Below, piece after piece: positions 23,564-34,813 of a stretch of 64,000 nucleotides of DNA (within the stretch, counting starts at the first letter, position 1; every line of letters starts with the position of its first letter). The notes below the pieces were generated by a model. That model ran no database searches. It was given only the letters and a program-made list of their open reading frames with translations, and was not told where the DNA came from. Source of the stretch: CAWCBH01 sp963793785 (GTDB lineage: Bacteria; Actinomycetota; Thermoleophilia; Solirubrobacterales; 70-9). The position numbers were made by a program, and so were the translations under genes. Location: the NCBI GenBank assembly GCA_963793785.1, contig CAWCBH010000003.1, forward strand, positions 1,302,001 to 1,366,000, written 5' to 3'.

Positions 23564-25651
23564 TCAGGCATTGACCTCTTCGCCTTCCCTGGCCTGGGCG
23601 ATCACCTTGTCGGCGAGATGCGCGGGGACCTCCTCGTAGCGCTCGAACTCCATCGTGTAGTCGGCGCGGCCGCCCGAGATCGACCGCAGGTCCGGCGCGT
23701 AGTCGAGCACCTCGGCCATCGGCACCTCCGCCTTGACCTCGGTCACCGAGCCCTTCGGCTCCATTCCCAGGGGCCGGCCGCGGCGCGAGTTGAGGTCGCC
23801 GATGATGTCGCCGACCACGTCCTCGGGGCAGCTCACGGTCAGCTTCACGATCGGCTCCAGCAGCACCGGCCCGGCCTCCGCCATCGCCTGCTTGAAGGCC
23901 ATCGAGCCGGCGATCTTGAACGCCATCTCCGAGGAGTCGACCTGGTGGTGCTGGCCGTCGTAAAGGCGCACCTGCACGTCCTTGACCGGGTAGCCGGCAA
24001 CGGTCCCGTGCTCCATCGCCTCGATGACCCCCTTCTCGACCGCGGGGATGAAGCTGCCGGGGATCACCCCACCCTTGATCGCGTTGACGAACTCGAGGCC
24101 GCTGTTGTCCTCGCCGGGCGAGATCTCGATGTGGCAGTCGCCAAACTGGCCCCGTCCCCCGGTCTGCTTCTTGTAACGGGCGTGGGCCTTGGCCGGCTTG
24201 CGGATCGACTCCTGGTAAGGCACCCGCGGCGGGTGCAGCTCGATCTCGGCCCCGAAGCGGCGCTTCATCCGGTCGACGATCACCTCAACGTGGACCTGGG
24301 TCAGCCCGGCGATGATCTGCTCCCCGGTCTGCTGGTCGCGGTGGATGTCGAGGGTCGGGTCCTCCTCGGTCAGCCGGCGGATCGCCGTCGCGGCCTTTTC
24401 CTCGTCGCCCTTCGACTTCGCCTCGTAGGCGAACGCCATCACCGGCGCCGGCAGGTCGAGCGGCGGGAACGAGATGTCCGTCTGCTTCTCGCTGAGGACG
24501 TCTCCCGCGCTCGTCTCCTTCAGCTTCGCGACCGCGCCGATGTCCCCGGCGCCCATCTCGGTCGCCGGCTTCAGGTCCTTGCCGATCGGCTCGCCGAGCT
24601 GACCGATCCGCTCCTTCTTCTGCTGGCTGACGTTGACGACGTGCGAGTCGGAGCTGATCGTGCCCCGGTAGACGCGGAAAAGGTTGATGCGGCCCGTGTA
24701 GGGATCGGCGACGGTCTTGAACACGTAGGCGACCAGCGGGCCGTCCTCGTCGGGCTCGATCTCGATTTCCACGCCGTCGGCGCCGGTCGCGGTGATCGCG
24801 CCGCGCATCGCCGGCGAGGGCAGGTCCTCGACCAGTGCCTGCAGCAGCCGGTCGGCGCCCAGGTTCTTGGTCGCCACACCGCAGGTGACAGGGAAGATCT
24901 TGCCGTCGGTGACGCCCCTTTTGAGCACGGTGACGATCTCCTCGTGGTCGATCTCCTCGCCCTCCAGGTAGCGCTCCATCAGCTCGTCGGAGTTCTCGGC
25001 GACCTCATCCATCAGCTTCTCGCGGTACTCCTCGGCCTGCGCGCGCAGCTCCTCGGGGATCTCGACCTCGGTGCCGCTGCCGCGCTCGCTGCTCTCGTAG
25101 GTGAAGGCCTTGAGGTCGATCAGGTCGATCACGCCAGAGACCTCATGCTCGGAGCCGATCGGGATCTCGGTGGCGACGACGTGGTTGCCGAAGGCGCCCT
25201 GGAGCGACTCGAGAGCGCGGAAGAAGTCTGCCCGCTCGCGGTCGAGCATGTTGACGAAGACGAGGCGCGCCAGGCCCTCGGAGTCGGCCCGTTGCCAGAG
25301 GCGCTCGGTGTGGACCTCAACGCCCATCACGGCATTGACGACGACTACCGCGGCGTCGGCGACCCGCAGGCTGGAGGCGACGTCGGCGACGAAGCTGGGC
25401 TCGCCGGGGGTGTCGAGCAGGTTGATCTCGCGTCCGTCGAAGTCGAAGGAGGCGATCACGGCGCCGATCGACATCTCGCGCTCCTGCTCGTCGGGCTCGT
25501 GGTCGGAGACCGTCGACCCCTCCCCCACCGTCCCCAGCCGGTTGACGGTGCCCGACTCGTAGAGCATCGCCTCGTGGAGGCTCGTCTTGCCGCTTCCGCG
25601 ATGACCGATCAGCGCTACGTTGCGGATCCGGTCGGCGGCCTTGTGGGGCAT
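23564..25651 (-). CDS. EF-G2-like translational GTPase with altered G3 and G4 motifs
   Basis: A 695-aa protein with the five-domain EF-G layout. The P-loop is GHRGSGKT (residues 16-23). G3 reads DTPGE (80-84) where EF-G and EF-Tu have DTPGH, so the catalytic His is replaced by Glu. G4 reads NMLD (134-137) rather than NKMD. Domain IV includes KKQTGGRGQFGDCHIEI. This resembles the paralogous EF-G2 group of Actinobacteria rather than the housekeeping FusA, which normally sits with rpsL-rpsG. Its role in translation is uncertain. The ATG has the SD GGAG. Confidence 0.88.
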   Translation of the reverse strand: MPHKAADRIRNVALIGHRGSGKTSLHEAMLYESGTVNRLGTVGEGSTVSDHEPDEQEREMSIGAVIASFDFDGREINLLDTPGEPSFVADVASSLRVADAAVVVVNAVMGVEVHTERLWQRADSEGLARLVFVNMLDRERADFFRALESLQGAFGNHVVATEIPIGSEHEVSGVIDLIDLKAFTYESSERGSGTEVEIPEELRAQAEEYREKLMDEVAENSDELMERYLEGEEIDHEEIVTVLKRGVTDGKIFPVTCGVATKNLGADRLLQALVEDLPSPAMRGAITATGADGVEIEIEPDEDGPLVAYVFKTVADPYTGRINLFRVYRGTISSDSHVVNVSQQKKERIGQLGEPIGKDLKPATEMGAGDIGAVAKLKETSAGDVLSEKQTDISFPPLDLPAPVMAFAYEAKSKGDEEKAATAIRRLTEEDPTLDIHRDQQTGEQIIAGLTQVHVEVIVDRMKRRFGAEIELHPPRVPYQESIRKPAKAHARYKKQTGGRGQFGDCHIEISPGEDNSGLEFVNAIKGGVIPGSFIPAVEKGVIEAMEHGTVAGYPVKDVQVRLYDGQHHQVDSSEMAFKIAGSMAFKQAMAEAGPVLLEPIVKLTVSCPEDVVGDIIGDLNSRRGRPLGMEPKGSVTEVKAEVPMAEVLDYAPDLRSISGGRADYTMEFERYEEVPAHLADKVIAQAREGEEVNA

Positions 25652-25714
25652 TCTGAGCGCTCCTCTCCTCGCTTGCCTCTCCCGGCTCGCACTATATGCG
25701 AGGCCGCTCGGGGG

Positions 25715-26488
25715 CTAGGCGCCTTGGAGCTGCGACTTCAGCCGCATCACGGCCTTCGTGTGCAGCTGGGAGACGCGGGACTCGGTGACGCCGAGCACCT
25801 CGCCGATCTCGCGCAGAGTGAGGTTCTCGTAGTAGTAAAGGGCGACGACGAGCTGCTCGCGCTCGGGCAGCGAGCCGATCGCTCCGGCCAGCCGCTCCTT
25901 GATCTCGCTCGTGTCCAGCGCGTCCTGAGGATCGGAGGCCGAGGGGTCGGGAATCGTGTCCAGGAGCGAGACCTGGTCGCCCGAGGAGTCCGAGATCGTC
26001 CACAGCTCATCGAGCGCGTAGACGGAGGAATTGGCGATCTCCAGCAGCGAGGACTGCAGCTCGTCCTCGCTGATCCCGAGCTTCTCGGCCAGCTCTTCTT
26101 CGGACGGGGCGCGCTGCAGCTCGTGCTCGAGCTTGGCCTGGGTCTCCTCGATCTCCCGGGCCCGCGAGCGAACCGAGCGCGGCACCCAGTCCAGGGAGCG
26201 CAGCTCGTCGATGATCGCACCGCGGATCCGCGTCATCGCGAAGGTCTCGAACTTGATCCCCCGCTCGGGCTCGAAGCGCTCGATCGAGCCGATCAGCCCC
26301 ATCAGGCCGTAGGAGATCAGGTCGGCGTCGTCGACATGGGAGGGCAGGCCGGCGCCCAGCCGCCCGGCGACGAACTTGACCATCGGCGAATAAGCGACCA
26401 CCAGTCGCTCCCTTGCCGAGGCGTCGCCCTCCCCCTTGTAGCGACGCCAGAGCTCCCGCAGCTCGACCTCTTTTACCCCGGTTTCCAT
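25715..26488 (-). CDS. FliA/WhiG-family RNA polymerase sigma factor
   Basis: A 257-aa group 3 sigma factor. Region 2 contains DDADLISYGLMGLIGSIERF, then GIKFETFAMTRIRGAIIDEL and LDWVPRSVR; region 3 has EEELAEKLGISEDEL; region 4 is the HTH LTLREIGEVLGVTESRVSQL (about residues 222-241). The WhiG group controls sporulation or motility genes in other Actinobacteria; no flagellar gene is present here. A TAGAAT -10 sits 14 nt upstream of the ATG. Confidence 0.92.
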   Translation of the reverse strand: METGVKEVELRELWRRYKGEGDASARERLVVAYSPMVKFVAGRLGAGLPSHVDDADLISYGLMGLIGSIERFEPERGIKFETFAMTRIRGAIIDELRSLDWVPRSVRSRAREIEETQAKLEHELQRAPSEEELAEKLGISEDELQSSLLEIANSSVYALDELWTISDSSGDQVSLLDTIPDPSASDPQDALDTSEIKERLAGAIGSLPEREQLVVALYYYENLTLREIGEVLGVTESRVSQLHTKAVMRLKSQLQGA

Positions 26489-26566
26489 TTACCCCGGCTG
26501 CGATTCTACGAGTCGCCGCCGTCGCGGCACCCGGAGATGGCTCTGCGGTGTCGGATTTTCAACCTC

Positions 26567-27451
26567 TCAGGCCCGTGGATGGGTGTTTGCGTACTGGGCT
26601 CGCAGGCGGGCCGCGTCGACCCGAGTGTAGATCTGCGTGGTCGAAATCGACGCGTGGCCGAGCAGTTCCTGGATCGAACGCAGGTCCGCCCCACCCTCGA
26701 GCAGGTGGGTGGCAAAGGAATGGCGCAGCGAATGCGGCGTGACGCCGCCGGACAGCGCCGCATTGCGAAGCCAGCCATTGAGCCGGCGCCCGACGTCTGA
26801 CGTCGAGAGGCGGCGTCCGCTCTTGGAGACGAACAGCGCCGGCTCGGAGGCGTCAGCGAGCGCGGGGCGGCCCCGGGCCAGGTAGCGCTCGAGCGAACGC
26901 TGCGCGGGCTCACCCACCGGCAGCAGCCGCTCCTTGGACCCCTTGCCGAGCACCCGCACTTGCTCGGTCTCGAAGTCCACTGCACCGAGGTCGAGATTGA
27001 CCACCTCCTCACAGCGCAGGCCGCACGAGTAGACGAGCTCGAACATCGCCCGGTCTCGCAACTCCAGCGGGGTATGGGCGGGAATCCGGTCCAGCAGTGC
27101 CGCCGCCTGCTCGCGCGACAACACCTTCGGCAGCTTTGTGGCCCGCTTCGGGCTGGCGACGAGGTCAGCCGGGTTCTGGGCCACCCGCTCGGTTCGGACC
27201 AGGAATCCGTAGAAGCTGCGGATCGCCGCCAGCTTGCGGCCCACGGTCGCCGGGGCCGCACGCTCGGCGGACAGGCCGGCTCCGTAGCGGCGCACGTCGC
27301 GGTGGCGAATGTCAACCGGGTCGAGCCCGCGGGCAGCCGCCCACTCGCTGAGCTGGCCGAGGTCGACCGCGTAGGCCCGTCGGGTCCGCTCGGCGGCCAT
27401 CTGCGCAGCCAGGTCGCGGTCGAACTCGGCCAGCGCCTCTTCCCATGTCAT
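26567..27451 (-). CDS. xerD: Tyrosine recombinase XerD
   Basis: A 294-aa site-specific recombinase that resolves chromosome dimers at dif with a XerC-like partner. The N-terminal SAM-like domain (TWEEALAEFDRDLAAQM) precedes the catalytic domain with the active-site Arg in SCGLRCEEV, HSLRHSFATHL (His-x2-Arg), LGHASIST and the nucleophile Tyr in TTQIYTRV. I start at ATG 27451; the frame extends upstream, but there it overlaps the L,D-transpeptidase gene and has no homology. No dif site is seen in the window. Confidence 0.93.
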   Translation of the reverse strand: MTWEEALAEFDRDLAAQMAAERTRRAYAVDLGQLSEWAAARGLDPVDIRHRDVRRYGAGLSAERAAPATVGRKLAAIRSFYGFLVRTERVAQNPADLVASPKRATKLPKVLSREQAAALLDRIPAHTPLELRDRAMFELVYSCGLRCEEVVNLDLGAVDFETEQVRVLGKGSKERLLPVGEPAQRSLERYLARGRPALADASEPALFVSKSGRRLSTSDVGRRLNGWLRNAALSGGVTPHSLRHSFATHLLEGGADLRSIQELLGHASISTTQIYTRVDAARLRAQYANTHPRA

Positions 27452-27488
27452 GGCGCTAAGTTCGGCGCCTGGCGCCCAACGCCTGCGG

Positions 27489-28610
27489 CTAACCGATGTA
27501 GACCGGGGTCCCGACCGGGACCATGTCGTACATCTCGATGACGTCGTCGACAGCCATTCGCATGCAGCCATGCGAGGCGGCGGTGCCCAGCGAGTAGGTG
27601 GCATCGGTGCCGTGGAAGCCGACGCCGTCTGTGACTCCCATCCAGCGCGCCTTCAACGGGTTGGCGGCAGTGCCGCCGGCGACAACGGTGCCGGCCAGCT
27701 CTCCGGTCCATTCGGAGTTGGGAACGCTCCAGACTGGGTCGACTGCCTTCGAAGTCACCGAGTAGAGGCCGTAGGGGGTCGGATAGGCGGGCTGGCCGAC
27801 CGCGATCGTGTACTCGCGCGCCAGCTTCAGGTCCTTCCAGACGCGGGCGGTATAGCTCGCCTGGTCGACGGTGATGTAGGTCGGGTACTGCGCGGCGACT
27901 TCGCTCGTGGTCACCTCGGGCTTGGTGATCCTGACCTTGGCGACGATCGTCCGTGACTCCGAGGCGCTTCCGGCCAGCGCCGCGAGCTGCTTCTCGAGCA
28001 GGTTGTCGCGCAGCTTGCGCCCGGTCTCGCCGGAGACGACGTTCAGCGAAGCCGGAGTCGGGCTGACGGTCGCGTCGACCGCCTCGCGGTCGATGTCGCC
28101 GGCGACGCGCCGGACGAAACGATTGATCGCCGGCTGGGAGTAATCGATCTGGGCCTGGATCTGCTCGTCAACCGAGCCGCCGCTGACGTAGCGGACCAGC
28201 CGGCCGGGGAGGCCGCCCTCCTGGCTGACCTCGATCGCTTCCTCGACCATCGCCTCGATGTCGGTGCGAACCTTGAGGCGGCGAGGGCCCAGCCTCCAGC
28301 TATCGCCGCGGTAACTCACGACGACCGCCTTGCGCAGTGGTCGCAGCAGCTGGTGGCGCAGCAGCTCCTCGGCCTCACCCGCCTCCAGGCCGCCGACGTC
28401 CACCCCGCCGACGGTGACGCCGTTGGCGATCTCGTCCTTGCGGGAGTCGTCGTAGGCATAGGCAGCGAACGCCCCGCCGACCAGCAGGATCACCGCGGCT
28501 ACCGCTATTACCAGTGGCCAGCGGGCGAAGCGGCGCGGCGACTCGGCCGGGAACTGGCCGTAGCCGGGGTGCCCGGGATCGCTCTCGCTCTGCCTTCGTC
28601 CAAGTCTCAT
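27489..28610 (-). CDS. L,D-transpeptidase with PG-binding domain
   Basis: A 373-aa cell-wall enzyme that makes 3-3 peptidoglycan cross-links. It has a cytoplasmic tail, one membrane anchor (WPLVIAVAAVILLVGGAFAA, about residues 32-51), a VanW-associated peptidoglycan-binding domain (about 60-230), and a C-terminal YkuD catalytic domain with GFHGTDATYSLGTAASHGCM, where His and the final Cys are catalytic. ATG 28610 is chosen over an upstream TTG because GGAG lies 8 nt before it. Confidence 0.92.
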   Translation of the reverse strand: MRLGRRQSESDPGHPGYGQFPAESPRRFARWPLVIAVAAVILLVGGAFAAYAYDDSRKDEIANGVTVGGVDVGGLEAGEAEELLRHQLLRPLRKAVVVSYRGDSWRLGPRRLKVRTDIEAMVEEAIEVSQEGGLPGRLVRYVSGGSVDEQIQAQIDYSQPAINRFVRRVAGDIDREAVDATVSPTPASLNVVSGETGRKLRDNLLEKQLAALAGSASESRTIVAKVRITKPEVTTSEVAAQYPTYITVDQASYTARVWKDLKLAREYTIAVGQPAYPTPYGLYSVTSKAVDPVWSVPNSEWTGELAGTVVAGGTAANPLKARWMGVTDGVGFHGTDATYSLGTAASHGCMRMAVDDVIEMYDMVPVGTPVYIG

Positions 28611-28718
28611 CTTCGAAGCTCCGTCCCCCGGCGGCAACTACACGCTGCTAGGCAAAAGTGTAGGGAGCGGGTCCGGTCGACAAACCCGCTTCACGGCCGT
28701 GCAAGTGCCGATGCGTAC

Positions 28719-30056
28719 TCAGCTCCGTTCGTGGCCCCGGGCGCCCTCGATCGCCTCCAGCACCTCGTCGCGGGCTCGGCCCGAGCGCTCCAGGCGTTCG
28801 ATCTGGTCGAGCTCGGACTCGTCGAGGGTGGCGAAGAGCGCGATCGCCTCCTCGGACTCCAGCAGCGAGGGGTCCGGGACCGCTGCGGCCTCGAGCGGCG
28901 TCGGTGGCCCCTCGCCTTGGGGCGCCAGCGTCGCCTCGGCGGTCGGCGGCGAAGGCTCGAACAGCCCGCCCTCCTCGTCGACCCGCTCGCCGGCCCCCGA
29001 GCCTCCCTCCCTGCGAACGTGGGGGCTCCAGCGCAGGAACTCCTCGACCTCGCGTTCGTAGCGGTAGGGCTCCTTGATCCCCGCCAGCACCGGGCTGAGG
29101 CGGAGGTGCTCGCCGAGCGCCAGCACCGCCTCGCGCGACGTGTACTGGTAGCGAAACTCCTCGGCCTTGAGGCGGCGATTGTCGAGGCCGCGGCCAAATC
29201 GCATCTGGCTCAGCATCTCGTCGGGGACCCGGAAGCCGAGCCGGCGCAGGGGACCTACGAAGAGGCCGGTGCCCCAAGGCGGCAGCAGCGGCAGCGGCCG
29301 CTTGCCGAGCAGGTCGATGACCTCCGACAGCGCCAGCACTCCGTCGCCGGCGATGTTGTAGATCCCGGGCATGTCGTGGAAGGCGGCGTGCTCGAGCGCG
29401 TGGACGACGTCGTCTTCGTGCACGAATTGGTAGCGGGGATCGAAGCCGAGGATCATCGGCACCAGCGGCAGCGAAAGCATGCGGATGTGGGAGGTGTCGA
29501 CGTCCGGACCGAGGACGTTGGCGCAGCGCAGCACCGTCACGGTGACGGTGGGGCGCTGCTCGGCGAAGTCGGCCACCGCCGCCTCGGCTTCGATGATGTC
29601 GCGTTCGATCGCCGTTCGCGGCGGGTGCTTGCGGCGCATCTCCTCGGTGAAGAAGGCCGGGTCGTCCTGCTCGCAGCCGTACCAGTGGGCCGAGCTCTTG
29701 AAGACCAGCCGGGTCACCGGTGAGTCGGCACCGGTGCAGGCGGCGAGGATGTTGAGGGTGCCGATGACGTTGTTCTCGTGCGCCTGCGCACGCGACGTCG
29801 CGATCGAGTCGACGACCAGCCTGGTGTCGATGACGGTGTCGATCTCGGCCGCCTTGACGATCCGCTGGATCAGCGAGTGCTGGTTGTCGACCTTGACGTA
29901 CTCGGTCCGCTCCAGCTCGCGGGTCGGGGCAAGGGTGTCGACGCCGACGATCGCTTCGATCTCGGGAAACGACTCCAGCGCCTGCGCCAGCCGGCCGCCC
30001 CAATAGCTCGACAGGCCGGTGATCAGGACCCGGCGGGCACCGTCGGGGCCGCTCAT
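28719..30056 (-). CDS. NAD-dependent epimerase/dehydratase-family protein
   Basis: A 445-aa extended SDR protein. The Rossmann loop is ITGLSSYWGGRLAQAL (about residues 12-27), VDTLAPTREL follows, and the catalytic region includes FKSSAHWYGC. The ending from about 330 is an extra acidic, disordered C-terminal tail of about 115 residues not typical of sugar epimerases. Its start overlaps the PlsC-family stop by 4 bp (ATGA). Epimerase-acyltransferase pairs recur in Actinobacteria, suggesting a lipid or glycolipid substrate, but this is inference. Confidence 0.82.
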   Translation of the reverse strand: MSGPDGARRVLITGLSSYWGGRLAQALESFPEIEAIVGVDTLAPTRELERTEYVKVDNQHSLIQRIVKAAEIDTVIDTRLVVDSIATSRAQAHENNVIGTLNILAACTGADSPVTRLVFKSSAHWYGCEQDDPAFFTEEMRRKHPPRTAIERDIIEAEAAVADFAEQRPTVTVTVLRCANVLGPDVDTSHIRMLSLPLVPMILGFDPRYQFVHEDDVVHALEHAAFHDMPGIYNIAGDGVLALSEVIDLLGKRPLPLLPPWGTGLFVGPLRRLGFRVPDEMLSQMRFGRGLDNRRLKAEEFRYQYTSREAVLALGEHLRLSPVLAGIKEPYRYEREVEEFLRWSPHVRREGGSGAGERVDEEGGLFEPSPPTAEATLAPQGEGPPTPLEAAAVPDPSLLESEEAIALFATLDESELDQIERLERSGRARDEVLEAIEGARGHERS

Positions 30057-30949
30057 CCGAACCAGACCGACTTTCGAGCCCCGACCATCTCGTGCAGGCT
30101 CTCCTGGATCCGAGCCCGCACCTCTTGCGCCACCGTCTGCACCAGGGACTTGTCGGCATCCGGGTCGCCACCAAGGGCGACGGTGTCGATCGGCTCCAGG
30201 AAGCGGACCCGGAACTTGGCCGGCAGGTAGCCGAGCATCCCCAGCGGCCCCAGCCAGGGGAAGGTCGGCGTGAGCGGGAAGTAGAGCAGGCCGGTGAGGC
30301 GCTGCAGGGGCCGGACGTGGGCGAAGATCGGTGCCGCCTCCTCGGCCCCGACGACGCAGACCGGGACCAGCTTTGCCTGCGCGCGCATCGCCGCGGCGAC
30401 AAATCCTCCGCGCCCGAAGCGCCGCAGCCGGTAGCGCTCGTGGAAGACCTTCTCGGTTCCCTTGCGGCCCTCCGGGAAGACCAGCACCAGCTTCTGCTCG
30501 TCATAGAGCAGCCGTTGCACGTTGGCGGGGTGGGCGGCGACGCAGCCGATCTTCGGCGCCAGCATCGAGAAGAAGGGGTAGCCCTTGAAGAAGTGCTCGA
30601 CGGTGATGTTGAGGTCCCGCGGCACCGGATGCTCCTCGCGGATCGCCCGGGCGATCACGGCCGCGTCGGGGGGTAGGGCGCCGGAATGGTTGGAGACCAG
30701 CAGGGCGCCGCCGCTTGCGGGCACGTTCTCGATGCCCTCCACCTCGGCCCGAAACCAGTAGCGGTAGAAGAACTCGATCACGGTGCGGTCGAAGAGCTGC
30801 TCGAAGCCCTCCGACCTCCCCCAGTCGTCGATCGTCCGCTCGGCCTCGATCGCCGGCAGCAGATCGCGCCGGCGCTCGGCGGGCAGCTGCGCCGGTGCCG
30901 CCTCCTGCTCGCGGTCGGTCACCGCGCTCAACGGGGTTCGCTGGGCCAT
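30053..30949 (-). CDS. PlsC-like lysophospholipid acyltransferase
   Basis: A roughly 298-aa acyl-CoA/ACP-dependent glycerolipid acyltransferase. The acyltransferase box is SNHSGALPPDAAV (about residues 86-98; His and Asp further apart than the usual HX4D), with VFPEGRKGTEKVF as the phosphate-binding motif and CVVGAEEAAPIF after it. The N-terminal 45 residues are polar with no membrane anchor. I start at ATG 30949, which is 8 nt after a TATTTT -10; an in-frame TTG at 30958 overlaps that element. It is the first gene of a two-gene unit with the epimerase. Confidence 0.85.
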   Translation of the reverse strand: MAQRTPLSAVTDREQEAAPAQLPAERRRDLLPAIEAERTIDDWGRSEGFEQLFDRTVIEFFYRYWFRAEVEGIENVPASGGALLVSNHSGALPPDAAVIARAIREEHPVPRDLNITVEHFFKGYPFFSMLAPKIGCVAAHPANVQRLLYDEQKLVLVFPEGRKGTEKVFHERYRLRRFGRGGFVAAAMRAQAKLVPVCVVGAEEAAPIFAHVRPLQRLTGLLYFPLTPTFPWLGPLGMLGYLPAKFRVRFLEPIDTVALGGDPDADKSLVQTVAQEVRARIQESLHEMVGARKSVWFG

Positions 30950-31005
30950 CGCGAACAAAAATAGCTCTGCTGCCGCCTCGACGTGTGGCGGATATGTTTG
31001 CGCGC

Positions 31006-31719
31006 GTGCGCACGAAGGACCAGGTTCGCAAGGCTGTATGGAAGTCGATGGACCGGGAAGGCGTCTCGCGCTTCCCCGGCGCCGAAGGGAGGATCCCCAA
31101 CTTCGCCGGCGCCAAGCTGGCGGCGGAAAAGCTGACCGGGCACCGGGTCTGGAAACGGGCCCAGGTGATCAAGGCCAACCCCGACTCGCCGCAGACCCAT
31201 GTCCGCCGCGCGGCGCTCGAACAGGGCAAGACCGTGATCATGGCGGTGCCGCGGCTGCGCGATCCGCATCCCTTTCGCGTCCTCGACCCGAAACGGCTCA
31301 GCAAGCGGGCGATCAAGGAAGCGTCGACGATCAAGGGAGCCCTGCGCCACGGCCGCGTCACGGCCGTCGACGACCTGCCCGAGATCGACATGGTCCTCTG
31401 CGGCGCGGTGGCGGTGAACCTCAGCGGCGCCCGGGCCGGCAAGGGCGGCGGCTTCTCCGATCTCGAGTACGGAATCCTGATCGACGCCGGCAAGATCGAC
31501 GACCATTCGGTGGTCGCCACCACGGTGCACCCGATCCAGATCGTCCGCCGGCACCTGATGATGACCGCCCACGACCTGCCGGTCGACCTGATCGCCACCC
31601 CGCGTGCGGTGATCGAGGTCGAGCGCCAGTACGAGCGGCCCCGCGGCATCCTCTGGGACCACCTGCAGCCGCCGCAGATCCGCGAGATCCCCATCCTCGA
31701 GCGGATGGGGTATGCCTGA
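31006..31719 (+). CDS. 5-formyltetrahydrofolate cyclo-ligase-family protein
   Basis: A 237-aa MTHFS-family protein that would convert 5-formyl-THF to methenyl-THF with ATP. The N-terminal DQVRKAVWKSMDREGVSRFP, the ATP-binding LDPKRLSKRAIKEAST stretch and the glycine-rich GKGGGFSDLEYGIL (about residues 148-161) match the divergent, archaeal-like branch. GTG 31006 lies 7 nt after TATGTT; an in-frame ATG at 30994 overlaps that -10 and is the alternative. The 3' end overlaps the next gene by 8 bp. Confidence 0.8.
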   Translation: MRTKDQVRKAVWKSMDREGVSRFPGAEGRIPNFAGAKLAAEKLTGHRVWKRAQVIKANPDSPQTHVRRAALEQGKTVIMAVPRLRDPHPFRVLDPKRLSKRAIKEASTIKGALRHGRVTAVDDLPEIDMVLCGAVAVNLSGARAGKGGGFSDLEYGILIDAGKIDDHSVVATTVHPIQIVRRHLMMTAHDLPVDLIATPRAVIEVERQYERPRGILWDHLQPPQIREIPILERMGYA

Positions 31720-32584
31720 CTACGGCAATCCCGACCCCGAGTGGCTGCGAATCGACTGGCGCCGGCACCGGCGCCGCGTCGAGCTGCCGGGGGCGGAGGT
31801 CAACTACGTCGAGATCGGCCAGGGCCCGCCGGTCGTGTTGGTGCACGGCCTCTCCGGCTGCTGGCAGAACTGGCTCGAGAACCTGCCCCACTTCGGGCGC
31901 TCCCACCGGACGATCGCGCTCGACCTGCCGGGCTTCGGCGACAGTCCCGAGCCCTCCTGGAAGATCGACATCCCCGCCTACGGGCGGCTCCTGCACGACT
32001 TCTGCGAAAAGCTCGGCGTCGACGGCAACGCGGCGCTGATCGGCAACTCGATGGGGGGCTTCGTCGCCACCGAGGCGGTGATCGAGCAGCCCGGTCGTTT
32101 CGAGCACTTGGTGCTCGTCTCCGCCGCCGGGATCACCTACGCGCGGGCCCGCAACGAGCCGGCGGCGATGCTGGGGCGGGTGGCGCAGGTGACGGGACCG
32201 ATCCTGGCCCGCTTCAACCGGATCGGGCTGGTGCGCCCACGGGCTCGCCAGGTCGCCTTCCGCGGACTCTTTCGCTATCCGAACCGGCTGCGCCCGGAGC
32301 TGCTTTGGGAGCAGGTGGAGCCGGCGCTGCGCAGCCCCGGCACGGCCGACGCCCTGCGGGCCCTGTTCGGCTACGACGTCCGCGACCGCCTGACCGAGAT
32401 CGAGATCCCGACCCTGATCGTCTGGGGCTTCAACGACCGCATCGTCCCCGTACAGGCGGCGCTCTCCTATAAACGGCGGGTCCCGAACTCGCGGCTGGAG
32501 ATCTTCGAGCGCACCGGTCACCTCCCCCAGCTCGAGCGGCCGGCGCGGTTCAACGCGGTGGTGGACGAGTTCCTGGCGTCGTAG
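31712..32584 (+). CDS. Alpha/beta-hydrolase
   Basis: A 290-aa alpha/beta-hydrolase-fold protein. The oxyanion loop is VLVHGLSGCWQNW (about residues 41-53), the nucleophile elbow is GNSMGG (Ser, about 111), Asp is in WGFNDRIVP and His in ERTGHLPQLE. It resembles meta-cleavage product hydrolases and generic esterases; the substrate cannot be assigned. It overlaps the formyl-THF ligase-like gene by 8 bp (translational coupling) and is convergent with ilvD, whose stop abuts its own. Confidence 0.88.
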   Translation: MPDYGNPDPEWLRIDWRRHRRRVELPGAEVNYVEIGQGPPVVLVHGLSGCWQNWLENLPHFGRSHRTIALDLPGFGDSPEPSWKIDIPAYGRLLHDFCEKLGVDGNAALIGNSMGGFVATEAVIEQPGRFEHLVLVSAAGITYARARNEPAAMLGRVAQVTGPILARFNRIGLVRPRARQVAFRGLFRYPNRLRPELLWEQVEPALRSPGTADALRALFGYDVRDRLTEIEIPTLIVWGFNDRIVPVQAALSYKRRVPNSRLEIFERTGHLPQLERPARFNAVVDEFLAS

Positions 32585-34251
<1,667 letters not shown>

Positions 34252-34259
<8 letters not shown>

Positions 34260-34806
34260 GGCGTCCCTCCCACTCGCGCAGCCGGCGCAGGTCGCGGCGA
34301 ACCTGCTCGGGATCGACCTGGCGGCCCGGAAAGTGCATGTTGGAGTCGGCGATCAGCCCCCGCTCGTCACCGTGCAGGGCCATCCACTTGGCGAGCACGT
34401 CGTCGGAGTCGGGAAGCCGGGTGCCGGCGGCGGGATCGCTGGAGTCGGGAAAGCCGACGCAGTACTCGTTCAGCAGCTCGCCGCTGCGTTCGTCGAAGGC
34501 GATCACCGGCCGATGCGGGTAGAGCAGGTAGCCGTAGCCGGCCCCGGGACCCGAGCCCCCGGCGACCCGGATGAAGCCCAGCTCCCGGTACATCGCGTAG
34601 GCGTGCTCGCCGACAACCGAGAGCAACAGCTGCTGCGCCTTGCGCTCGGCGCGCAGCTCGCGGCCGGGGTCGTAGGCGACTCTCTGTGGGGCCGAACGCC
34701 GCGTGGCAACCCGGCGGGCGCGCAAACGCTGGCGCAAGTCGGGGCCGAACGCGAGCGTCGCCAGCAGCGCCAGGGCCACGAAAATCGCGGCCGCCGCAAC
34801 CGACAT
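34252..34806 (-). CDS. Membrane-anchored protein of unknown function
   Basis: A 184-aa protein with one N-terminal membrane segment (AAAAIFVALALLATLAFGPD, residues 4-23), a basic stretch (RQRLRARRVATRRSA) and a soluble domain with GEHAYAMYRELGFIRV and GYGYLLYPHRPVIAF. No family is recognised. It overlaps the ilvD start by 8 bp, so the two are co-translated, and follows a small uncharacterised gene by 7 bp. Confidence 0.65.
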
Positions 34807-34813
34807 TTGCCGC

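Noticed and set aside
23438..26800. Plus-strand open frame of about 1,120 codons opposite EF-G2 and the sigma factor
   Set aside because: Same GC-driven shadow: low-complexity Arg/Leu/Asp-rich translation without domains, fully antisense to conserved genes.
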